A stretch of 64,000 nucleotides of DNA from Setophaga petechia. Its lineage: Eukaryota; Chordata; Aves; Passeriformes; Parulidae. Both the position numbers and the translations under genes were made by a program. The notes beneath the pieces were generated by a model. It ran no database searches. It was not told where the DNA came from and worked only from the letters and a program-made list of their open reading frames with translations. Below are positions 36,826 through 49,700 of the stretch, in pieces (the first letter of the stretch is position 1; the number at the start of each line of letters is the position of its first letter). Location of the stretch: assembly GCA_024362935.1 (NCBI GenBank), contig JANCRA010000003.1:43895291-43959290 (forward strand), read 5' to 3'.

Positions 36826-39297
36826 TGACACTTGTGAGATTAAATGGAACTAAATAGAAATGTGATGTCTGATCTTCCTGTAGCGTGGGTTAATTTCTGA
36901 TTTTAGTGTTTGTATGTGAAGTCTCAATATTGCAAATAACTCTGCTGATATCACTTCTCTGACCTGTTTTTCTCAGTTTCTCCTGTCTGGTCATTCTGCC
37001 CATTTCTTTGTGAACATTTTTATCTTTTACTTTACTTGTGCTTTCAGCACTTACTTTAGTTCATGAGTCCACAACTGAAGTTTATCATAAACAGGGTTTA
37101 AATTCATGACCAGCAAATTTGAACAAGTGTGTGCTCGTTGAATGTTGGAGCTTGAGTATTTTCAATGCCCAGTTCAGATAAGGAGGAGCTGTTTCCTCTG
37201 TGATTCTTATGCCAAATGACAGGATGGTCTGAGAAAACCCTGAATGTTTCATTAGTGTCTCTTCCTATCTCAGTCATGTGTGCATGGCTCACCCTGCACT
37301 GCTGGGAGCCCAGTCTGGTTCCACCCATCCCCCAAAAGGCAAAGTGTGGGGTCACAGCACTGTTCCAAATGACCAAGATTTCCCCAGAGTTAATTCCCCT
37401 CAGAAAGGAGACTGCAGGCAATAAGGGAAATAGAGATAGGAGTGCTTTGGGCTCTTGTTTGCCCTCCATGCAGGTCCCTCCCTGTCCCTTTCTGATAATG
37501 AAAGAGCAGGTCCCAGTTCTTCTGCTTCCAGAGAATAGTTTTAAGTCTCATGGTGCTCAGGCAGCTAATGGTCGAATTGGGAGCACAGACAACAATCCTT
37601 AGAGCAGTTTTACCATATGGGAAATGTTTAAAGCATTTTTTCAACAAGGTTTTGGCGTGTTCTGGTTTTGAAGTCCCCTATTGCAAATAGGGTGATGTGT
37701 GTACCTCTGCTTTTGTTGGAGGTGAGTACCACAAACAGAATGAGGTTCTCTTTCTGCATGTCAGTACAATAGAAACCCCAGAGTTTTTCTAGGAGGATTT
37801 TGTTTGACTCAGCAGGATTGCCTAAACTTTCAGGGACAACTGCAACCCACACTACCAGTGGTAGAGTTGCATGGTATCACTCCTGTTTTCTGCTCCTTAC
37901 TTAGTCCTCTGGCCTAATTGAAGGTGCTGACTTGTTAGTTTGCAACATGAATGGTCACTGAGCCCAGTGGGACTGGGGAGAGGGCTTGTACTACTGATTG
38001 TATGACTCTATTAGCAACAATTTCTGTGAGTAATTTGGTAGAATAGTTATGAGCCATCTGCCTGCATCTGCAGTTACTCAGCAGCCTGAAAGTGCACTTG
38101 AAGTCAGCTTTGGGAACTGACCCTAGTAAGTTCTTTCTTTTCATTCCTAGAAATGTTGCACAAAGTTAACATCAAGTGCTGCCTTGGAATCCTGGATCTT
38201 TCCAGTGAAACAGATAGGAATTCTGAAAGGTTTTCAGTGTCCAAGAGATCTCCAACATAGCTTTAGACTTTTATGACTATTTCATGGGAAACAAATCTTT
38301 CCCTGTTTTCTTTTTTTTTTTTTTCCACTTCATAAACTCATTTTCTGCAAACCTGCTTTCAACGGTCTAGCTAATTTTTACTGGAAGTAATTGGACACAC
38401 CTAATGAAAAGCAGAGTGGAATTTTGCTGTTGAACTGCAATGTTCTCTTCAAGTCACTGCTCTCTTCCATTTGATAATTGTCATAACAGCAGTTAAGTAA
38501 CCTGACTTCTCCTCTTTCCTGCCAGTGATGAAAGCTTAAAATGAGTTTTCAAAACTGTCACTCTTCTCTGAAGTTTCCTTAACAAAATGGCATTTACTCC
38601 TCTCTTAATATCTTGCCATCTAACATTAGCTTGCAGTCAGCCTTCAGAGAGATTTCACTGGAATAGTCAAGCAGGCAAGGGCTTTAGATACTCTTGGGGT
38701 ACTCCTTACCTTGAGGAGTCCAAAGGGATAGTGGTGATGCTGTTAGTGACCTCAACATCTTGTTGTGTAGATACCACGTTTATCTACTCAAATCCATAGT
38801 AAATTCATGTTATTGCTTACTCACTCGTTCCATAGTGGGATTCTGCTCCACACCCAGAGCTGTGCTGTTTCTGGGCAGGAGCAGCACTGGTGCTGCTGTT
38901 GTGGTTGCAGTTTTTCCTGGTGTGCCCCTGGCATGGCAGGTGCTGTATGGACAGAGTGTTGAGTTGTTCCCCCAGCTCTTGTGCAGGATTAACCAGACAC
39001 TGCTTTTCTTGTGCTTTGTGGGGTTCTCAATCTTGCAGCCTTCTTCAGCCTTCAGAGAGGCTGTGGAGATGTGTACAGAAGGCACCACAGAGCTGCCAGT
39101 GAACTGTAAATTGCTGAGATCTACCAGCTCATGTAGGGGGCTCCCACCTGGTCTGGTGTGTGCTGGGATCTATGCCCTTGCTCCAAATCCCGGCTCCTAG
39201 GATTTGTCTTTGACCGGGCCTGTTCTCAAACACTTGAAGGAGGTGAGTGCCTGGTCTGATCACTTCATAGACAAACCAACCTTGTCTGTAGCTGCAT

Positions 39298-39402
39298 GCA
39301 AAAAAACTCCCAAAGACCCAAACCCAAACAAAACCAACAACCAAATAACCCTACCCCAAGCCCACAAAAAACCCTCAAGCAATCAAACAAAACCCAAAAC
39401 AG
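39298..39402. repeat. A/C-rich low-complexity tract
   Basis: Irregular runs such as CAAAAAAACTCCC, CCCAAACCCAAACAAAACC and ACAAAACCCAAAAC, nearly free of G and T. It is probably a decayed poly-purine or poly-pyrimidine simple repeat. Confidence 0.6.
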
Positions 39403-42400
39403 CAATGTGGATCTAAGGTTTTTTAGCAGTCCCTGTCTAGCCTAACTTCTATGGGGCTTTTTAATGTTACAGATTCCTGTCCCAGAGGGGTTTTAGTAGT
39501 CAAGAGGGTTGGAAGGTATTTGAGCTGCCACAGGATATCTTGTTCTCAGCAAGAGCTTCTGCTCTCTGCTCAGTCCAGAGAGGGTCTTAGCCCATCTCTG
39601 TGAGCATAACTGTAATGCTATGAATTATTCCTTGTGGAAACTTTAGCTATTGTGCTTAGTGGGTTTACAGGAGCTTTTTCAGTCTGCTTTTAATGTATTT
39701 GTGTTGGTGGGGATTCTGAGTGGAATTACATGCCCAGGCTTTCAGATAACTGCTGTAAATACACAGATCCACTCTAGTCCCTTACTTCACAGTAGCAGCT
39801 GCTGTGGTGTTGCAGAAACTTCATAGCTTTGCCTGCATCTTATTAGTTCAGCACACTATTAATATCCCAGAAGCTTTTTGTATTAGTTTCCACACTTAAT
39901 ATTGGTTCTCCTTCCTCCTTCCCTTCCCCCTTTCATGCTCAGTCATTAAACTAAATTCATCTTGGGGCTTTTTCATTTAAGATGCCCTTGCTGCCCACAC
40001 CAAAAGGGGGAACCAGACTGGAAGCAAACCAATTGTGCTAACAGTCACCTGGTATATTTAGTGGCAATGTCATCTAACATGCATTTATGCTCAGAAGTAG
40101 TGCCTTTCTGCTTCTATATGGAGCATTTGTAGTGCTGGCAAAATCTTTCCAGAGAAACAGCTGCTGATTGGCTCTTCTTGTCTATTTGGGGAAGGATCTG
40201 TCCTTAAATACTTAGTTATTCTGCTTTCTAAAAATGGCATCAAGCACTTGGCACTATCAGGACTGGACTTGAAACTTTTACTGGGATGAATTGGGTGCAT
40301 TGCACCAAGACCTGGTGAATCCTTGTCTCCTCTAGAGGAATAACTGCACAAGTACCAGCAAGTGGGTGGAGGAACACCTAGGGCAAGTCACTGCATGGGG
40401 CTCTAAAATGCCAATTGCAGTCCTCCTCTGGAAGGCTTCAAAGCCAAATGTCACATTATTATGGTTAAGTGGCTCTGGTGAAAAGGCTACAGGACTGAGA
40501 TGCATCTCAGCTAATATTCCTTCTCAATGAAAGAAATCCTGTTCCAAATGGCAGCAATGCCTCTCCTTTGTGGTGCTGTGTCTCAGTAAGGTGGAGAATA
40601 CAGGCTGTCTTCTGAGTAGGGATTGGGAGCCAACTTGCCTTTGCCAGTCTGCTGCTGACCAGAGACTGGGCAGGGAGGAAGGCTCCACCAGCATTTGGCA
40701 CGACTGCCCCAACCTCCAAGTGCATTAACCATCTGACTGACACCTAACTTTGAGGAGAAGGCTCTAGGGTGAGCAGCTCACCAGGAATAGAAGTGTTGTG
40801 TCCCTTTGGTTGACCCTAGGTGCTTCCCACTGTTCCTCAGGGCTTACAAGGTCAGGAAAACTTGACATCCAGAGAGCTGGTAGAGCACCAAGGGAAGGGT
40901 TTTACCCCAGAGCCCAGGGGCTTTGCTCACCTCTGAGCTCTGGCTGTGACACCTCCCTCACCCAAGGGAGAGCAGTGGGTGAATCATGTAACACTCCTCT
41001 GAAACAGAGGCTAGCTTAGGACAACTTGAGGGTCTAGGACACTGAAATATCTTCCTGTCCAAAATAGTTTGAATTAGTTGATCTGCATGGCATGCTGCCA
41101 GGCTTCAAGGAGAACTGGGGAGACCTGGCTACTGGTCAGCAGGCTGGACTGGGTGGTAGGAAGTTATTAATAGCTGCTCTTCCATGGAAAGAATGAGTTT
41201 GGCTTAGGTGTGATGTAAAGCTGCTAGCTGGTACAGCAAGCAAATGCTGGAAGTCTTGTCTATTATCATTGAATGAGCAGTTGTGCCTTATGGAGAGCCT
41301 TGAGCCTCATGGCCTCAGCTCTCCTCGTACTGGCCTCTGAATCTGAGCTGTGTGGTTGGGCAGCACAGGTACAGGTCTGAAGAAAAGAAGCTGTCAGCTC
41401 TTGGTCAGCCTCAGGGAGTGGTGGGTGTATCTCCTGTTCCTCAGCAAGTTTACCAGTTCCCTTATGCTCAAGTTCCCACCTGCAAGAGTCAGCTCTTTGT
41501 TTCTGAAGCAATTTAATTTAAGGACAGAGAAATAAGAATGATGCTTTTCCACACACTAAAAGCTTTGGATAGAAAGATTATCTCAAAAGCTCAGACAAGA
41601 CCAGTTTGGAAAAAGGGATAGAGGAGACTGGGCGAAATAAACAAATAAAAATTCTCTTCTTGAGTGGAATGGCAATGAGGAATTTCTTATGGGGGATTTA
41701 GCTGGATCAAAGGTTACAGTAAAGCACAAGAAATAGATTTGTATTAAACTATACCAGCTGGTCCTCTCTTTTTTAAGGCTTGTGGCAGAGTGGCTTTAAT
41801 GATGTTATTGTGGGTATCTGTTGGACTTGTTCTAATCTCTTCTCTTGATTAGAACTTGTCATTTTTAGGGTGAAGGCTAGGAAAATCAAGTGCCACTGCA
41901 TTCAGTGTGAAGTTTGTATTTCCTTTTTTATTCTTCAGTTCCCTTCAGGAGCTTTTTAGTTTCCTTGCAGGAAACTAATACAAGGCTCTGGGTTAATACA
42001 CAGAGGTCTCCAAGCCAAGCCCAGTTTCATCCCTTGTAACAACTGGTGCTTCTTAAGGGAGATGCTAGCTCTCAGAATAGCTACATGGATCAAGTTTGTC
42101 ATCTCCCTCATCCTAAAGCTCACACTTCTTATTGTCCTGCTTAGAAGGAGGGAGAATGAACAAGAGTCAATGGAATATCCATTTCTCATTAAAAATAGTT
42201 CTTGTCCTGACTATTGTAGGGAAACTCCATTTCCTTGGTGGCTTGTTGCTGATCTCTGCTCTTGTCTGTGGGATTTCCACCCTGGAAAACAGGTGTAGAG
42301 ATGCTATAAGTAGCAAGAAGTCTGATGCATGCAGTGAGTTCCTTGAAGACTCTAAATTACAGTTTTCCTTCCTGTGCTACAACCTCAGGTCCCTGACCTG

Positions 42401-44939
42401 CAACTGCAGCATATTTTGTGTGACTAACAGCTGTAATTCCCTAATTATCATGCTCTGTTCTCCTGCTGTGCTGTAGATTTTGTTACCAAGGAAGCAAACC
42501 AAGTTTCCTCGTTGCTACCCTTGCTCTGTATGCTCCCAACTGTTTTAAATCCACCATTTGATGCAGCCCATAAAGACAAATTACTATCTCTTGTTTCAAA
42601 TATTCAGAGTTTCCAGAACACATTACGTAGCTACATGCTGGGGACAAAGAAGGAAAATTAAGTCTTTCTGGCCTTTCTTTTAGTGAAGGCAGCTGGTCCA
42701 AAGCTATTGCTAGGTTAGAAAAAGTACCTTTATTAGCTGTAACCATCCTCTAGTGCAGTGGAGGGCTGCACTAGAAGTAGTCTCAAACAGTGGGCCCAAG
42801 CAAATGGTACTGTTGCAATGTGACTGACAAAACTGCTGTAAACCCCTGGAAAATGAAGCTGTGCATTAAATGGCAGGTTGTGTGTGTGCCATAATTCCCA
42901 TACAAGCCTCATCATTTGGGGATGTCTAACAAGGGGTCAGTTCCTTTTTGCCTCCACTGCTTTTGAGGTTGGGGTTAAATGGTTGTGTGTCACATGGAAA
43001 TGAGAACAAACCTGTGCTAATCAGGGTGATTAGATCAATACAGCCAGACTGTATTGTGACAGATAAGCAGCTGGTTAAAGTATCACAGAAATGTGTTAAG
43101 AAGCAGAAAAAAAATTCTAGTTTCTTAAAAGCCCACAACCTTTACCCTTCTAAGTGTGCAAAGGTATGTTTGACTGCTGCATGCACTGAGATGATGCCCA
43201 TCACTCTCCTGCAGGATGCACAAGGGCCAGTTTAGTTCTTTAGGCAGTTGCCAGTTTGGACTCCATCAGTCTAACGTGGCTGTGTCCACAACATCTGCAT
43301 TCAGTCCCCAGGGCCCTGGGGGGCAGTCAGTGACAAACAGGAGTGCTTTCCATGGGGCCAGCCTGCAGTAATTAATTCATGGCTCACTCCAGAAATATCA
43401 TCCAAGTTCCAGCATGAATGATGTCTCCTGGGTCACAGGATAAAAGTGACTGACTCCATATGGGGGATTTTCTGCTTGACTCCTCTGACCATAAAACTAA
43501 GAGATGGGAGGCTGTTCCTTCCTCTGGATCTCTGGGATTAAATCCACAACTGGGTCTAGAACATGTGACACCCAAGGTGAGGGGGCAATGAAGGAAATTA
43601 TCTGCTTGGCCTCAACCTAAGGGGAAGGAAAAATGAAATACAAATGCGAAAGAAAAGGAGCAAGTTTAGACAATACAAAAGATGTCCCTAGAAGTAAGAT
43701 TGTCCAGCATTGCTTTATTAACAAACTTCACAAGGGGCTTCAACAGAGTGCACTATGTAGCTGGCAAGCATGGATCAGGTATAGAGGCACATAAATCTAT
43801 GAGGACCACTGTGGATGTATTTTTCACTACAGGATAATGGTGGGATAGCCTAGATAACCTAGCAAGACACTTTTGTTCTGTTTCTGGAACTCTGCTGTTG
43901 TGCCTAAGTGTGTTTAAATATTTGGTATTGTACACCTTAGCATACACACGTCAGAATATATTGATGTAACGTGGAATTTTGTCTTTAAGATGCATTAAAC
44001 TCAAGGTTAGAGATACAAACTTTAGTACTTCATAGAAACTCAAGTTGTAGTGGCAGTTCAGCAGATGTTTTGACTTCATGGCACCATGAGCTGGTGTTAG
44101 GCTATGCTAGATTTTACCTATAATAACCTGAATAAATTTTTTTTTTTTTTAAACTTACTATTTGATGTGATTGTACCTGATTTAGGTTTGTGTCCACACT
44201 TGTGAGGCTCCCTGTGGTGGCCAGCAGGCTGCAGTGGATTTGCCTGAGTCTCAGGATGGGAGGAGTCACCAGCACACATTGTGTTACCTGTCACACACTG
44301 TGTGACCCTTCACCAGCAAAGCAAGCAGGTCCCCCTCACCCCTACCACCAACAGCATTCTTTCTCATTGGCACCAAAATCCCTTCCAAAATAGGAGCTGG
44401 ATGTGTAATTTAAACCTTTATACAGAAATAACAAAGGATCCCCAGGGTCTTTTTCCTTTGACAAGGCCTGGGAGAAACCACCTAATGCCACTGTATTGTT
44501 AATACTCATGAAATTGGTACCTCAGAAGGGTATTGGAGGTGTTTTCATGCTTTGGTTTCACTGAAGATGTGCACTCCTTTTGTGCAAATTCTGAGCTGTT
44601 CACTGCTTCCAAATTTCATAAACTCTGCAGGTAAATTGTTGTTTTTTCCCCAGTGAACTCCAAGGACATGTGCTGCTGGTGGCCTCAGGCTGGGAGTGAC
44701 TTTTGGTGGGTGGCTCTTGGTGAACAGAGCAAGTGACACTCAGATAGGGAAGGACTCCAGAGGGGAGGAGAGTGCCCTCACCTGTTTCTGCCTCAATACA
44801 TAAAACAATTTTAAAAACTCCAAAAACAGTAGGTCCTGCTCTCCTCAGCCACAGCACAGGCCTGCACCCTGAGGTAGAACATGCAACAGCTTATTGTGCT
44901 TAATAGCATTTTTCTATTTTTCGAATTTTTTTGCGTTTG

Positions 44940-45008
44940 AGTTTTTTTGTTGTTGTTTTTTTGGGTTTTGTTGTTGTTGCTGTTGTTGTTGTGTTTTGTT
45001 TTGTTTTA
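44940..45008. repeat. T/G low-complexity repeat, (TTG)n and (TTTTG)n
   Basis: GTTGTTGTTTTTTTGGGTTT, then several TTG units and TTTTGTTTTG. A second (GTT)n run lies at 45605-45622. Confidence 0.8.
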
Positions 45009-45069
45009 AGGTGTGGGCTTCCACCACAGCTAACCTGGTGAGTCACTCTGTCCAGGATCAATCAAGATG

Positions 45070-46719
45070 CAGCTCCTGCTCCAGGCTTGGTTTATTGACA
45101 GCAGTTATGTGAGCGAGGCAGGTCTGTGCCTGCTGGGCATGCAGGAGAGAGAAGGAAGATGTGTGACCATCAAAGCTATGCTCAGCAGGCAGGAGCACTG
45201 TCCTGCAGCATTCCTGCTGAGGCTCACTCACAGCTGAAACACCCAGGCTGTGGCAGGGGGAGTTGGGTTACACAGGGGAGCAGGCTGGCTCTTCCCTAGC
45301 TGAGCATCTGCCTTGCCACAGCACAGGCACAGGGAGAGGGGTCTGGGGGTTATCTCTGGCTTGCTGCTGTGCAGGTAATGTGTGCTGAGAGTGCTGGAGT
45401 GGGCATCTGCTTCTCCTGAGAGGGGACAGAGGGTGGGTTGTTAGCCACCCTCCTGAGATGGAATGTTTTACTTGGGAAAGGGTGCATGTAGCTGGCAAAT
45501 AAAATGGAGCTTTGAGCAGGCAGTTGTGAATTAAGTCAACCAACTTGAAGCCCACACTGCAGAGGGATGGTTGCTGCACCATAATGCTAAGGTATAAAAG
45601 CTTTTGTTGTTGTTGTTGTTGGTTTTGGTTATTTGGCTTCAAACAAGTGACTCAGGTAGGACATTGAAATTAAATGTTATTAAATATTTGGGGGAAATGA
45701 GTGTCAGTCTCCAGCTTGTAACAGCCTCCTGCTCCTGAGCTACCTAGCTGTGTCTTTAGCACTGTGCATGGCTTAGTCTGTAGCACCAGGCACAGCATTG
45801 CCTCAAGCAAGACTTGAATGCATCCTGATATTACTGAGGGTCAACAGGACAAGTGCTTTGGGAAGGCTGAGATGGTCTAAGACAAATATCATGGATGTTG
45901 TTGGTGTTTGGTTAAAGGTGATGGGCAGAGGGAGGAATGGAGATGGTGAATGCTGCTTTCCCTGCTGTACTCCCCAGGGGGGGTGTGCTGAGCTCTGCTT
46001 TTGCTGACTCTCAATGCCAGCAGTGTAGGAAGAGGCTGGGAAACCGGAACAGGCAAAGCAGGAGGAGCACCCAAGACCCTGCCTCCAGCCAGGCTGGCAG
46101 ATGTGGCTGGTACCCGTGTCTGCAGCACAGCCCTGCTTTGCTTTGCTTGCCATGTGAGCAGTGTGGGAGTGCTGTGCAGCAGGGTGTGTGTGTTTCAGGA
46201 GTGCAGGGCTGTGTGTTTTGTGTCTCCAGCGTGGTGTGCACTTGGGCCATGCACGGGGGTTTGTGTCTCACACGTGCAGCAAGTGTGGTTGGTGCAGTGC
46301 ACGAAGCAGCACCCCTGGGTGCCACTGCATTCCCCCCACAGCCTGCTCCAACCCTGCCCAGCAGGGCTGTTGTCATGGCCAGCTGCAGCTGTCTGGGGAT
46401 GAAGTGCCCTGCTGGGGTGCCAGCCAGTCTGGCTGCTGTGCAGCAGGATTCTGCCTGCAGTCCTGATGGTTTCCTAATGCTGGAAGGGTTTTCTGTGTCC
46501 CACTCCCTCTCACAGCACAACCCTGGCTTTGTCAAGGGTGGCCTAACATCCCCCTGCACACAGGAGCAGGTTTCTGTGACTGCAGGAGCCACAGCCCCAC
46601 AGGTGAGGGTTCAGGTATGGCAGATTGCCCTCATGCAAGCACCCCCACAGCAGCAGCAGGGATGCTGAGGGTGCAGGAACATGTCCAGCTGGGGTGGGAC
46701 AGAACTGCAGCTCCTGGAG
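45070..46719 (-). other. Probable 3' UTR of the 46.7-63.6 kb minus-strand gene
   Basis: The minus strand has no canonical AATAAA between the stop codon at 46720 and 45096, so the 3' UTR would be about 1.6 kb if that signal is used. The proximal 700 bp is GC-rich and gives long accidental frames on both strands (for example 45937-46668 plus, 46011-46592 minus). A (GTT)n run at 45605-45622 lies within it. Confidence 0.4.
45091..45096 (-). terminator. Candidate polyadenylation signal AATAAA
   Basis: Minus-strand context is CTGCTGTCAATAAACCAAGC. It is the first canonical hexamer downstream of the stop codon at 46720. Cleavage would be expected near 45065-45080. Confidence 0.4.
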
Positions 46720-46755
46720 TCAAGTTGTCTGCTCTTCCTCCTCAGGGAAGCACAT
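46720..46755 (-). CDS. Minus-strand gene, terminal coding exon
   Basis: Acceptor GGTTTTTTTCAG before 46755; codes MCFPEEEEQTT and TGA. The phase 0 start matches the phase 0 end of the 47261 exon. The very acidic C-terminus ends the protein. Confidence 0.65.
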   Translation of the reverse strand: MCFPEEEEQTT

Positions 46756-49700
46756 CTGAAAAAAACCTAAATCCAAAACAAAGTTATTAATAGTTAGAGA
46801 CATTTCTCATTGCAACAACCTGGATTTATAACTCTAAGGGAGGGTCAGTCTCCCAGCCTGCTGTAAGAGAGATCTTGCAAGCCTCTACACTAGTCAGTGA
46901 GCCAAAAACTCAGTAAAGCTTGGGCTCTGGGGCTATTTTTTCCTGTTTACCCTGTTTTCAGTTGCCCCAAACACAGCGGAACAGTGCAGGGAGGCATTAG
47001 GTGTTTGTTTTCAGCCCACTCACCTTACTGTCCCAACTCCTGATTTATATACCACCTCATCAGCTGGACCACAGCTGTCTCTGGTCTTGCATTTTAACTT
47101 ACCTGAAAGAAAACCATATATCAACCATATAATGCAGAGAGTTAGAATTATTTATTTTTGATTTGCAAAGCATTTCCTTCCATCTGTTGTTAGCAATGTG
47201 TCTATAAAATACACTTTAACCACAAATAGATGAAGTGGGGGCAAGGGGTGCTGTACATACCTCACAGCCAGACAAACCCCATGGTAGCAATTCTCTCCAG
47301 AGGTCTTCCACTGTTTCACCATCCACCAGAAAAGGCTGATTCAGGCTGCTGGCCACGTGCAGAGGGGATTTCTTCAGCAAAATTTCTTGCACAGAGCCTG
47401 TGGGCTCAGCTGCTGCCTGAAACAAGAATCACACAATAGAAAAGCTGCAAAGATTTGACCCAACAGCTGCTTCATCTTCTGCACTGATTTAAAGCACCAG
47501 AGCCCTTTTTCAACCTGGTAATAAAGGCAGGCATTTATATATTTTTTAACATGTACATAAATGATGTATCTATAGATCTGTGTGTGTATTTATATACACA
47601 CACACCCAGCCACATATAAGTGCATATATATTTACATATGTGTACATATTTATATATATATATATCTATATACGGGGGAAGATGGACACATACTTGACTT
47701 TAAAAAGACAATCAGGGCAGCCAATTAACAATCAAGACTTTATTATCCAGCTCAGCACGGGGTGAAATTCTGTGCACCTCACAGGCCCAGCTAGTAAATG
47801 AAAATGCAACCTTTTCTGTTTTAGCCTATGTGACAAATGGCACGAGTGCAGCCTAGGGGCCAGCAGCAGCCTGCCTGCCTGCCACTGAGGGCCAGTCAGA
47901 AACCCATTTCCACCTCAGCAGCTGAAACTGTCCCTAGTATCTTTTTAAAGCCCTCATGTTACAATTTTTAAGCAGTGAGCAAAGTGAGATTGAGGGGGGA
48001 ATGACAACAGGAGTGGGAAAAACTGCATTTACAGAGACACGATGGTTCCTGAGGTCAGAGAAGAGGTTGAGGATCCCAGGGGCCTGTAGGGGGATGGCTT
48101 CTGCCACTCAGGTGAAGCCCATCATTTCTACCCATGGTTTATTTCATTCCAATGTCTTCCTTCCCCTGCCTCAGTCTTGGGAACTCAGCTCTTGGTTAAG
48201 ACATGAGCATTAAGTCAGCTGATGTGCATTTGTAGCTGAAGTGTATTCAGCACCTACCGAAACAGCCCTTTATAGATATGTATAAATATATGTCATATTA
48301 GATATTTAGATAAATAATAATGTCTATTGATATGTGTAGATATAGATAAAAGATATAAAAAGTCTTTTATAAGAAGACCTGTACAAAACCATGTGGCATA
48401 TCTAGGTGGCCATCCAACACTGCCCCAAGACCTCTGTCACCTACAAATTGGTGCAGAAACTTGTCACCAAAACTAAGGCAACAAATAGTGCAGTGTATGG
48501 TCACACACCAGGGCTGTGCTTGTTGGCCTGCTCCTTGGAAGTGAAAGCACAGGGTAAGTTACTCCACAACATATGTTTTTTCATGAGAGGAAAGCATTTA
48601 CAAAGCTTACAAGATGATTCCATGGCTGTAACAGGAGCTTGTACCGTACGTGCTTCTGATGGTGCCTCGTTACCAGGCTCATGCTATAGAGCCCTCTCTG
48701 TTATCTGCAGAAATCTTGGTCTCACTGGGCATTTTCTGCACACGCTTTGCATTCCTCCTCCTTTCCCCAATCATCCTCTCCCTACAAAGGCTCTTTTTTC
48801 CAGGAGAATTAAGGCACAGATCGTCGAATCTGTTCCAAGGGCAGAGTGCGCTCCTCTTACTCTGTGAGGAGTACTGGCATTCATGGGACTCCAACAGCTG
48901 GATCTGAGCATTTCCTTTAATTGAACAGGTTTGCAGTCTCTCTGTGCTGAAGCAATTCTCCACATCACACAAGCCTGCATTCCAGAATAAAATGAAAATT
49001 TAAGAGCGCTGGCTAACGAGACCAAGAAGCTCATTGTTTAAACAAAAGGCTGATTGTCTGGGTGCTCCAGTGCCCCATTCCTCCAACATTAAACCCACAC
49101 GAGGGACAGCAGCCTAATCCACAGCTTGCTGCCAGGTGGTACAGAAATTAATCTTCCACTTACCGGGGCTGCTCGTTGTGGTGTTCGCAAGGGTTTGCAA
49201 CCCAACGAGGCCAGCAACTAAAATTCTCCTCTTGTCATAGACGGGCATGGCAAGGTGGTGACATGAAATATCAGCCTCCAGGAGTGTCCCCTGTGGTGAG
49301 GAAAGTGTGGATGATGTGTACTAGGGAGGGGAATGGCATCCCATTAAAATCTTCTGTTTTAACCCAGAGCCCCAGGCTGTCTAAGAAATGTGCAGAAAAT
49401 GTGTTGGAGGATGAGGGATGGACTGGGAAAGCCCAGGCTCGCCAAGGACCTAAGCACAGGCCACCATGATGTGCAGGGCTGAGCAGGTTTGGTTTTTATG
49501 AAGACAGGAAATAAAAATTTATTTTTCTCATGTTTTAACAATATTAAAATTCCCGTTTCTAGTCTGACAGGTTGTTGTGTGTATTGGACACACAACACAG
49601 AGACCCTCATTAGATCCCCTAAAAGCTTAGGGACCTGCTTCAGATCTGCTTGCCGACATTTCACTCATCTTCCAAGCAGGATATGAGAACAGAGGAGGAA

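Larger units (their letters stand above)
33461..44900. other. Non-coding stretch, no supported gene
   Basis: Unique DNA with a CR1 scrap (36765-36825), an A/C-rich low-complexity tract (39298-39402), and T and A tracts near 38310-38325 and 44138-44152. A 42-bp segment at 39201-39242 has a good acceptor and a GTGAGT donor with all codons open, but no partner exon was found. Frames of 100-150 codons at 37104-37602, 38760-39200 and 42132-42476 overlap others and show no family signature. Confidence 0.5.

Noticed and set aside
38760..39200. 146-codon plus-strand frame
   Set aside because: No repeat or protein family recognised, overlapped by other frames.
42132..42476. Plus-strand frame with a hydrophobic, signal-peptide-like N-terminus
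   Set aside because: Single isolated frame overlapping another hydrophobic frame; no splice sites or family resemblance.
45010..45245. Possible second LTR suggested by a CAATAAACC motif and downstream sequence
   Set aside because: No inverted termini or target duplication found; the motif is better explained as the polyadenylation signal of the minus-strand gene.
45937..46668. 243-codon plus-strand frame, the longest in the window
   Set aside because: It lies antisense to the 3' UTR of the minus-strand gene in GC-rich sequence that opens several frames at once; Cys/Gln-rich composition without motif.
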